DNA of 20,419 bases, taken from Acidobacteriota bacterium (lineage in GTDB: Bacteria; Acidobacteriota; Thermoanaerobaculia; Thermoanaerobaculales; Sulfomarinibacteraceae). Positions within the stretch are counted from its first letter, which is position 1; each line of letters starts with the position of its first letter. Shown here piece after piece: positions 13,264 to 20,419 of the stretch. Below the pieces are notes generated by a model. It made no database searches. It saw only the letters and a program-made list of their open reading frames with translations, and was not told where the DNA came from. The position numbers and the translations under genes were made by a program. The DNA is taken from NCBI GenBank assembly GCA_030637805.1, contig DAOWFV010000199.1, positions 1-20,419 of the forward strand. Reading direction: 5' to 3'.

Positions 13264-14670
13264 ATGGTGCGTTTTGGGACCTCGGGTTGGCGCGGCATTA
13301 TCGGCCGCGAGGTGACCTTCCACAGAGTGCGCATGGTGGTCCAGGCGATGATCGAGACCTTGCGCGAGGAGGACAAACCTCTCGAGCTGATAGTGATCGG
13401 CTTCGACACCCGGATGCTGTCCGAGAAGTTCGCCAGGACCGCAGCCGAGCTACTCGCCAGCAACCGCGTCGCGACCGAGCTGGCCCCCCGCGACGTGCCC
13501 TCTCCGACCGTCGCCTCCATGGTTCTTGAACGCGGGGCGGCCGCCGGCATCACCTTCACCGGCAGCCACAACCCCCCCGAGTACAGCGGACTCAAGATCT
13601 ACACCTCGGACGGCATCCTCGCCTCCGATGTCTTCACCGACCGCGTGGAAAAGCGCTTCGGCCTTCTCGAGAAGACCTTCGACGACACCATCCTGCCGCG
13701 CAACGAGCTGATCAACTTCCACGATCCCAAGCCCGTCTACCTTCAGCGCCTGCAAGACCTCATCGACTGGGATGCGATCCGCGCATCAGACCTCAAGGTG
13801 GTGGTCGACCCCCTCTTCGGATCCACCCGTGAGTACCTGGACCACATCCTGCTCGAGAACGAGGTTCCGGTCGATGTCATCCACAACACTCGCGATCCCT
13901 ACTTCGGGGGCTACGCCCCGGACTGCACCTCGGAGAACCTCACCCGTCTGCGCGGCGTCATGCGGCGCACCGGGGCCAATCTCGGGCTCTCCACCGATGG
14001 AGACGGCGACCGTTTCGGCATCCTCGACCAGGGCGCCCGTCTCTGTGACTCGAGCACCTGTCTGGCGTTGATCCTCGACTACCTGGCGCGACGCAGGGGG
14101 TTGAAGGGCGGTGTCGGCTACACCATCGCCACCTCGGGTCTGATCAACGCCGTCGCGCGCGAGCACGGTCTGGAGCTGTTCGAAACCCCGGTGGGCTTCA
14201 AGAACTTCGGGCCGCTGCTGGTGGACGGTACTCTCGAGTACGCCGGTGAGGAGAGCGCAGGGCTGGCATGGTCAAAGCACCTGCCCGAGCGGGACGGGCT
14301 GCTCGCCTGCCTGCTGGCGACCGAGATGGTGGCGGTGGAGGGCAAGAGCATGGCGGAGCTCAGCCACGAGCTCTCGCAGCGTGTCGGCACGTTTTCCTTC
14401 CGCCGCACCCAGATCCCCCTCACCAGTCGCACCCGCCAGATCTTCAAACGGCGCTTGAAGCAGAAGTGGAAGGTCGTGGACGGGCTCAAGGTGGTTGAGG
14501 TAGACCGCCGGGACGGGCTCAAGCTCATCTTCGAGGGCGGCAGTTGGATCTTGGTGCGGGTCAGCGGCACAGAGCCCAAGATCCGTCTCTACGCCGAGGG
14601 TCGTTCATCCGAGGAAATGCGACACCTCATGCACTTGGTACGACAATTCTTTTCCCAACGGAGGCTGTAA
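13264..14670 (+). CDS. Phosphoglucomutase/phosphomannomutase family phosphohexomutase
   Basis: The 468-residue alpha-D-phosphohexomutase has all four domain signatures. These are the catalytic phosphoserine loop TGSHNPPEYSGLK (99-111, S101), the metal-binding DGDGDR (245-250), the sugar-specificity loop GEESAG (328-333) and the phosphate-binding RVSGTEPKIR (432-441). It interconverts hexose 1- and 6-phosphates, supplying nucleotide-sugar synthesis. The loop reads TGSHNP rather than the usual TASHNP. The ATG at 13264 gives the normal start (MVRFGTSGWRG). It has no Shine-Dalgarno and TACCCT lies 6 nt upstream; the longer open frame upstream is not homologous. Enolase follows after 2 nt and its Shine-Dalgarno lies in the last codons here, so the two are co-transcribed. 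Glucose versus mannose preference is not resolved. Confidence 0.93.
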   Translation: MVRFGTSGWRGIIGREVTFHRVRMVVQAMIETLREEDKPLELIVIGFDTRMLSEKFARTAAELLASNRVATELAPRDVPSPTVASMVLERGAAAGITFTGSHNPPEYSGLKIYTSDGILASDVFTDRVEKRFGLLEKTFDDTILPRNELINFHDPKPVYLQRLQDLIDWDAIRASDLKVVVDPLFGSTREYLDHILLENEVPVDVIHNTRDPYFGGYAPDCTSENLTRLRGVMRRTGANLGLSTDGDGDRFGILDQGARLCDSSTCLALILDYLARRRGLKGGVGYTIATSGLINAVAREHGLELFETPVGFKNFGPLLVDGTLEYAGEESAGLAWSKHLPERDGLLACLLATEMVAVEGKSMAELSHELSQRVGTFSFRRTQIPLTSRTRQIFKRRLKQKWKVVDGLKVVEVDRRDGLKLIFEGGSWILVRVSGTEPKIRLYAEGRSSEEMRHLMHLVRQFFSQRRL

Positions 14671-14672
14671 TC

Positions 14673-15962
14673 ATGTTTGACATCGAGTTCGTCACCGGCA
14701 GAGAAGTCCTCGACTCCCGTGGCAATCCCACTGTCGAGGCCGAGGTCATCCTTTCGGGCGGTGCCGGCGGCCGCGCCATCGTCCCCTCCGGGGCGTCCAC
14801 CGGCTCTCGGGAGGCCCTCGAGCTGCGCGACGGCGACGCAGACCGCTTCGGCGGCAAGGGCGTCCTACGGGCCGTCGAGCACATCAACGGCCCCCTTGCC
14901 GAGGCGGTGGAGGATCTCGACGCCCGCGACCAGCTCGGCATCGACCAGGCCCTGATTGACTGCGACGGCACCGACAACAAATCGGTCATGGGCGCCAACG
15001 CCATGCTCGCCGTCTCCCTGGCCGTCGCCCACGCGGCGGCCGATGGCAGCGGGCTGCCCCTGTACCAGTACCTCGGCGGTTGCGGCGCACGCGAGCTGCC
15101 CGTTCCAATGATGAACATCATTAACGGTGGCAGCCACGCCGACAACTCGGTCGACTTCCAGGAGTTCATGGTCATGCCGGTGGGATTCACCACCTTCTCC
15201 GAAGGGCTCCGCGCCGGGGTGGAGGTCTTCCACACCCTGAAAAAGGTCCTTCACGACCGCGGACTGGCTACCGCGGTGGGCGACGAGGGAGGCTTCGCTC
15301 CGGACCTGCCGTCCAACCGCGCCGCGCTCGAGCTCATCATGGAGGCGATCGACAAGGCGGGCTACGCCCCGGGCGACCAGATCGCCCTGGCGATGGACCC
15401 GGCAGCGTCGGAGTTCTTCGCCGACGGAAAGTACAACCTCACTGGCGAAGGCCGCGTCGGCCTCACCTCCGAAGAAATGGTCGAGACCTACGCGGCCCTG
15501 GTGGACGACTTCCCGATCGTCTCCATCGAGGACGGCCTCGCCGAGAGCGACTGGAACGGCTGGAACCGGATGATGACCGCCCTCGGCGACCGCATCCAGG
15601 TGGTGGGGGACGACCTCTTCGTGACCAACACCGAGATCATCGCGGAGGGGATCGAGCGCGGCGCAGCCAACTCGGTCCTCATCAAGCTCAACCAGATCGG
15701 CACCCTGTCCGAAACCCTCGACGCCATCGAGATGGCCCACCGCGCGGGCTGGACAACGGTCATATCTCACCGCTCCGGCGAGACCGAGGACACCACTATC
15801 GCCGACCTTGCGGTCGGTCTCAACACCGGCCAGATCAAGACCGGCTCGGCCAGCCGAACCGACCGCATCGCCAAGTACAACCGCCTCCTCCGCATCGAGG
15901 AGGAGCTGGAGGACGTTGCCCGCTACCGCGGCATCGCGGCGTTGGCCCGTGGGAGAGGTTGA
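14673..15962 (+). CDS. eno: Enolase (phosphopyruvate hydratase)
   Basis: The 429-residue protein is a full-length enolase converting 2-phosphoglycerate to phosphoenolpyruvate. Signatures seen are REVLDSRGNPTVEAEV (10-25), SGASTG (39-44), E205 in GDEGGFAP, metal ligands D242, E286 (SIEDGLAE) and D313, catalytic K338 in LIKLNQIGT, SHRSGETEDT (365-374) and K389 in GQIKTGS. The start at 14673 has GGAGG 8 nt upstream, inside the 3' end of the mutase gene. The stop codon overlaps the TTG start of the FtsB-like gene (TTGA). The eno-ftsB order is conserved in many bacteria. Function is certain. Confidence 0.98.
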   Translation: MFDIEFVTGREVLDSRGNPTVEAEVILSGGAGGRAIVPSGASTGSREALELRDGDADRFGGKGVLRAVEHINGPLAEAVEDLDARDQLGIDQALIDCDGTDNKSVMGANAMLAVSLAVAHAAADGSGLPLYQYLGGCGARELPVPMMNIINGGSHADNSVDFQEFMVMPVGFTTFSEGLRAGVEVFHTLKKVLHDRGLATAVGDEGGFAPDLPSNRAALELIMEAIDKAGYAPGDQIALAMDPAASEFFADGKYNLTGEGRVGLTSEEMVETYAALVDDFPIVSIEDGLAESDWNGWNRMMTALGDRIQVVGDDLFVTNTEIIAEGIERGAANSVLIKLNQIGTLSETLDAIEMAHRAGWTTVISHRSGETEDTTIADLAVGLNTGQIKTGSASRTDRIAKYNRLLRIEEELEDVARYRGIAALARGRG

Positions 15963-16303
15963 GGCGGCTCCCCTACCTCCTGCTCGCAATCGCGGCGCTG
16001 CTGGTCCTGGGCCTGCTGTCGTCGATCATCACGCAGGGATTCGAGGAGCTCGCCCGCGCCGAGGAAGAACGGACGACCCTCGAGGAGCGGAAGAACGAGC
16101 TCAGCGAGAGCATCACCGAGCTCGAGGCCACCCTCGAGGCGGTGCGCACCGACCCCGAGGCGGTGGAGTCCATGGCGCGGCGCGAGCTCGGTTGGGTACG
16201 TCCCGGCGACCGGGTGGTTCTCCTTGCCACACCCACCCCTCTGCCGTCTCCGGCCGTCTTGACAGGCCCTATCCCGACTCCTATACTCACGCTCCCTGAT
16301 TGA
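15959..16303 (+). CDS. ftsB: FtsB/DivIC-like septum formation initiator protein
   Basis: The 114-residue protein has the FtsB/DivIC architecture. A short cytoplasmic N-terminus is followed by one membrane helix (about 5-23), a coiled coil (about 30-62, rich in E, L and R) and the family's C-terminal motif DPEAVESMARRELGWVRPGD. It bridges FtsQ and FtsL in the divisome at the septum. The start is a TTG overlapping the enolase stop (TTGA), consistent with translational coupling. The last residues are rich in Pro and Thr (TPTPLPSP); that stretch of DNA also carries the tRNA-fMet promoter, and the stop codon directly abuts the tRNA. Position after eno supports FtsB over other coiled-coil proteins. 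Confidence 0.88.
   Translation: MRRLPYLLLAIAALLVLGLLSSIITQGFEELARAEEERTTLEERKNELSESITELEATLEAVRTDPEAVESMARRELGWVRPGDRVVLLATPTPLPSPAVLTGPIPTPILTLPD
16259..16287 (+). promoter_or_regulatory. Sigma-70 promoter of tRNA-fMet, embedded in ftsB
   Basis: TTGACA (16259-16264) and TATACT (16282-16287) are exactly 17 nt apart, inside the last 15 codons of the FtsB-like gene. The tRNA 5' end is 16 nt after the -10 box. This is one of the best promoter matches in the window. Confidence 0.85.
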
Positions 16304-16381
<78 letters not shown>

Positions 16382-16388
16382 ACGAACA

Positions 16389-16413
16389 AACGCCGCCGAA
16401 AGGCGGCGTTTTT
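16389..16413 (+). terminator. Intrinsic terminator after tRNA-fMet
   Basis: AACGCCGCC (16389-16397) pairs with GGCGGCGTT (16402-16410) around a GAAA loop and is followed by TTT; including the last two stem bases, the T-run is five. An outer AAACGAA/TTCGTTT pairing may lengthen the stem. It closes the eno-ftsB-tRNA unit. Confidence 0.92.
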
Positions 16414-16503
16414 CGTTTGGTTGGCACACCTCACCGCGGGCAGCCATACGGCCACGCGGTTTTCGCCGTCCGAAAACCGCCGTGGGCGTCGGCTGACCGT
16501 GGG

Positions 16504-16627
16504 GAGGCGCGTAGGAGCGGCCGAAGGCCGCGACTACGCAAACCCGGCCTCGACCGCCAGTGACGGCGCGCTGGCCGCGAAGCGGGCTGCGCCCGCCGGA
16601 ACTGGCAGTCGAGGTCGAAGGGCGCGT
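16504..16627. repeat. 124-bp direct repeat, copy 1, with REP-like palindrome
   Basis: This copy matches 16722-16845 over 124 bp with only a few differences that I can see (around 16550 and 16571-16574). It contains GTAGGAGCGGCC-GAA-GGCCGCGACTAC (16511-16537), a stem-loop flanked by GTAG and CTAC as in REP elements. The surrounding 16414-16503 contains a GGTTTTCG/CGAAAACC hairpin and no gene. Confidence 0.8.
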
Positions 16628-16721
16628 TCATCGTATGAGCGCGGTCGATATCCCTACTCCGCGACGTCCGCCCGCGCTGTTCGCGAAGCGAGAACCGCAG
16701 CGAAAACCCGCTGGCCACGTC

Positions 16722-16845
16722 GAGGCGCGTAGGAGCGGCCGAAGGCCGCGACTACGCAAACCCGGCCTTGACCGCCAGTGACGGCGCGCAGGGCGCGAAG
16801 CGGGCTGCGCCCGCCGGAACTGGCAGTCGAGGTCGAAGGGCGCGT
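16722..16845. repeat. 124-bp direct repeat, copy 2, with REP-like palindrome
   Basis: This is the second copy, in the same orientation as 16504-16627, with a start-to-start distance of 218 bp and a 94-bp spacer. The spacer shows only weak similarity to the flank before copy 1. The copy ends 49 bp before the 3' end of the GNAT gene. No coding function is supported. Confidence 0.8.
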
Positions 16846-16894
16846 CGAAAAACCGAGCGCGAAGACAACGCCTGACGACAGCCAAAGCCTGGTA

Positions 16895-17404
16895 TCAGGG
16901 AACCGGTACCCCGAGCGGCCCGAGTTTTTCGAACTCCCACAGGTCGCGCATTGGTATGCCCTCGTATCCCTTCACTGGCAATTCGGGCTTGTGTTCACGC
17001 ACGCGGTCGACCGCATCAAGGTGTATCCGAACCAATCGATAGCCCCTTGAGAGGTAAAGCCCCGCCGCACGCAGATTGTCGTTGGTCATCAGGGCCCAGG
17101 CGCGGCCGAGGCCTCGGTTGTGGAACTTGTTCTCGACCGCCTCGAGCAGGTGTCGGCCAAATCCACGTCCACGGATGATGGTATCGAGGGTGACGATCTG
17201 CCCCGCCGGCCCATCGACGTGATAGGTCACCAGCCCAACCATCTCGTCGTTATAATCAACGAGGGCGAGCCCCTCGACATCTGGGGGCGTGTAGACCGTA
17301 CTGAGGCAAACGACGAGGCCGAACCAACGGTCTTCCCACACCTCCTTGATTTCATCTGTTGTTGCTGGCCTCAGGCGCATGTCGTGTTGTCGAAGTGGTG
17401 TCAT
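16895..17404 (-). CDS. GNAT family N-acetyltransferase
   Basis: The 169-residue protein has the GNAT fold: an early MRLRPATTDEIKEVW segment (9-23), central strands ALVDYNDEMVGLVTY (47-61), acetyl-CoA motif IIRGRGFGRHLLEA (76-89, R-x-x-G-x-G/A type) and TNDNLRAAGLYLSRGYR (107-123). It transfers an acetyl group from acetyl-CoA to an unknown amine. I chose the ATG at 17404 because AAGGAGG lies 5-6 nt upstream; the frame extends further without homology. Upstream, GGCACCT-AAC-AGGTGCC (17491-17507) forms a hairpin in the probable leader. It stands alone between repeats and a transferred methyltransferase gene. Confidence 0.85.
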   Translation of the reverse strand: MTPLRQHDMRLRPATTDEIKEVWEDRWFGLVVCLSTVYTPPDVEGLALVDYNDEMVGLVTYHVDGPAGQIVTLDTIIRGRGFGRHLLEAVENKFHNRGLGRAWALMTNDNLRAAGLYLSRGYRLVRIHLDAVDRVREHKPELPVKGYEGIPMRDLWEFEKLGPLGVPVP

Positions 17405-17519
17405 CTTGACCTCCTTGGCAAGGCTGAGTCCTCGTGCCCTCCCGGTAGCCGTGGACGCGGTTTCCCAAATCACACGGCCAGGTACTCACGGGCACCTAAC
17501 AGGTGCCATATTACACCGA

Positions 17520-17539
17520 GGCTGACCCGCATATCTCAC
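17520..17539. repeat. Solo copy of the inverted-repeat arm found at 8355/8591
   Basis: The 20 bp match 8352-8371 with one mismatch (GGCT-R-ACCCGCATATCTCAC). On the minus strand it reads TGAGATATGCGGGT, and its TGA is the stop codon of the FkbM gene. No partner arm is visible nearby. Confidence 0.65.
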
Positions 17540-18321
17540 GCCAGACGTTCAGCATAGAGCAAGCCCAAATGGGCATGAACCGGATTAGGCCGGCGCTGCA
17601 CCTCAAAACCTTGATTCTGCAGATAATCGGCTAAGGCGTCAGGGGTGTGTTCGGTATAGCCATCATGGTATTCCAAACTGATGCGGTGAATGCGAGTTAA
17701 GAGTTTTGACGGACTGTTCAACAAGATATCGAATTCGCAACCTTCACAATCCATCTTCATGAAATCGCACACGCCGCCGGGCAGCCCATCCAACACATCC
17801 GCCAGCGCCAAAGCATGAACGGCGCCATCATCGGCCCGGGAAAAGCGGGTGGAGACCGCTTCAACCTTCGCCGAATCCAGCAGAAGCGAGCCGGACTGAG
17901 AAGCGACTCCCTTGTGGAAGACCTCGGTGTTGCGGACTGCGTTCAACGCAAGGTTTTTTTGCAGCAGTCCAAACGATTCTGTCAGCGGTTCATAGGCATG
18001 GACAACACCCTGGGGCAACTGCTTGGCAGCGAAAACGGTAAAATCGCCCAGCCCGGCGCCAATATCCAGGATGCGCCAATCTGATTCAAGTGGCCCGGAT
18101 GCCCATAAATAATCTGCATCCAGACAAGTTTCTTTAATGATCCAAGCATCCATCGCAGTACGAATGTTAAACCGCCATCCGAGGCGGCGAAGCTGAACAA
18201 CTGCGGGCAGCGCACCCGAACGACCGAGAAAGATCGCCATGATCTGTCCCGGATGGCGGAAACCTGTTAACAGGGTCATGAGGGATGTGGCGTAGTAACG
18301 ATATTTTGAAAATGAACCCAT
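17536..18321 (-). CDS. FkbM family SAM-dependent methyltransferase, low-GC, probably transferred
   Basis: The 261-residue protein is a second FkbM-type methyltransferase. It has the SAM motif ILDIGAGLGDFT (84-95), the acidic residue E111 in HAYEPL and the hallmark FMKMDCEGCEFDIL (187-200) followed by a SLEYHDG segment. It should O-methylate a sugar or similar acceptor. Base composition is visibly lower in GC than all neighbours, with many A/T-ending codons, which suggests recent transfer. The stop codon lies in a copy of the repeat seen at 8591-8608, and the start lies beside the stub of a secreted-protein gene. It shares little sequence with the FkbM gene at 881-1681 outside the motifs. The target is unknown and there is no glycan cluster around it. 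Confidence 0.87.
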   Translation of the reverse strand: MGSFSKYRYYATSLMTLLTGFRHPGQIMAIFLGRSGALPAVVQLRRLGWRFNIRTAMDAWIIKETCLDADYLWASGPLESDWRILDIGAGLGDFTVFAAKQLPQGVVHAYEPLTESFGLLQKNLALNAVRNTEVFHKGVASQSGSLLLDSAKVEAVSTRFSRADDGAVHALALADVLDGLPGGVCDFMKMDCEGCEFDILLNSPSKLLTRIHRISLEYHDGYTEHTPDALADYLQNQGFEVQRRPNPVHAHLGLLYAERLA

Positions 18322-18324
18322 CGG

Positions 18325-18498
18325 CTAGGTCTCCAAGGTGATCTCGAGGGACGGGACTGATCTGTAAACCGCTGATGATCGCTCGATCATTTCCTCCACA
18401 GTGCGCGGGGCAGTACCCCCAGCTCCAGCGATAGGACAGTGGAGAATTCCCACCAGCCCGAGGGCTGCACCAGTGGTCCGAAACCCGCGTCGTGTCAT
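18325..18498 (-). pseudogene. Truncated gene for a secreted protein (5' stub)
   Basis: The 57-codon frame starts at an ATG with GAGGGG about 6 nt upstream and encodes MTRRGFRTTGAALGLVGILH, then a short exported-type segment ending near AGAGG. This looks like a Tat- or Sec-type signal peptide. The mature part begins TVEEMIERSSAVYRSVPSLE, reminiscent of LolA-like outer-membrane lipoprotein-sorting families, and stops 3 nt before the low-GC FkbM gene. Its base composition matches the host. I read it as the 5' stub of a gene cut by the insertion next to it; a genuine small secreted protein is possible. Confidence 0.45.
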
Positions 18499-18671
18499 AG
18501 AGGCCCCTCTCTCTTGTTCGGTTGATCCTACCAAGGGTCGGACTCCGCTGTGCCGCCAATAGCCCAAGAGAACGAAAGGGGCGCTGCCGATCACCACGTC
18601 ACAATGGGACCTCCGGATTGACTCCACAGCCACCGCTCGCAGGCAGAAGCGAAATCTGCGACGATCATGGG

Positions 18672-18700
18672 CTGACAAGCCTCGCCGGAAAGGCTAAACT
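18672..18700 (+). promoter_or_regulatory. Promoter of the isocitrate dehydrogenase gene
   Basis: CTGACA (18672-18677) and TAAACT (18695-18700) are 17 nt apart, giving a leader of about 37 nt before the ATG at 18745. The region 18499-18671 before it holds only a possible TAGGAT -10 for the opposite-strand stub. Confidence 0.65.
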
Positions 18701-18744
18701 ACCGAGCCGGATCGCGGCGATCCAATTTTCCCCAAGGACGGACC

Positions 18745-20419
<1,675 letters not shown>

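Noticed and set aside
14865..15989. Long minus-strand frame opposite enolase
   Set aside because: Antisense shadow of a certain gene; composition typical of GC-rich complement frames.
16504..16845. Possible CRISPR array or minisatellite
   Set aside because: There are only two copies, each 124 bp with internal palindromes, and one spacer of 94 bp; this fits REP-like repeats instead.

Overview
The window is a GC-rich, gene-dense bacterial chromosome segment. Gene content, encoded tRNA CCA ends, heptanucleotide repeats and leaderless-looking starts would fit an Acidobacteriota-like environmental genome (Thermoanaerobaculia is my best guess). No taxonomic marker proves this.

Layout. (1) 1-4874 is a cell-surface glycan block: a GT39-type membrane glycosyltransferase (partial, minus), an FkbM methyltransferase (plus), and a tight minus-strand operon of a flippase-like membrane protein, a CDP-paratose/tyvelose 2-epimerase-like SDR and a GT4 glycosyltransferase. 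(2) 5149-10138 is mixed housekeeping: TlyA rRNA methyltransferase, OsmC peroxidase, PIN-PhoH ATPase, thiamine pyrophosphokinase and an EamA transporter. Each of the first intergenic gaps here carries a different inverted-repeat structure. (3) 10196-12873 holds tRNA-Gln with its own promoter and terminator, a Glu/Leu-type dehydrogenase with a near-consensus promoter, a glycosyltransferase C-terminal remnant and a DUF3891 protein. (4) 12917-16413 holds tRNA-Asn, then phosphohexomutase, enolase, FtsB-like protein and initiator tRNA-fMet packed almost without gaps, closed by a clear intrinsic terminator. (5) 16414-18744 is accessory: two 124-bp direct repeats with REP-like palindromes, a GNAT acetyltransferase, a lower-GC FkbM methyltransferase that looks transferred, and the stub of a secreted-protein gene beside it. 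(6) 18745-end is a monomeric NADP isocitrate dehydrogenase, cut by the window end.

How the genes work together. The phosphohexomutase and enolase supply sugar-phosphate and glycolytic flux. Isocitrate dehydrogenase and the amino-acid dehydrogenase link the TCA cycle and nitrogen metabolism through 2-oxoglutarate. The glycan block would use nucleotide sugars at the membrane. I see no CRISPR array, phage module or obvious defence island. The most interesting material is non-coding: an 18-bp inverted-repeat element whose right arm supplies the start region of the thiamine pyrophosphokinase gene and which recurs at the stop codon of the transferred FkbM gene; heptad-repeat hairpins; a structured 267-nt region before osmC; REP-like duplications; a tRNA promoter inside a coding sequence; and a set of genes with a -10-like box 6-8 nt before the start codon and no Shine-Dalgarno.
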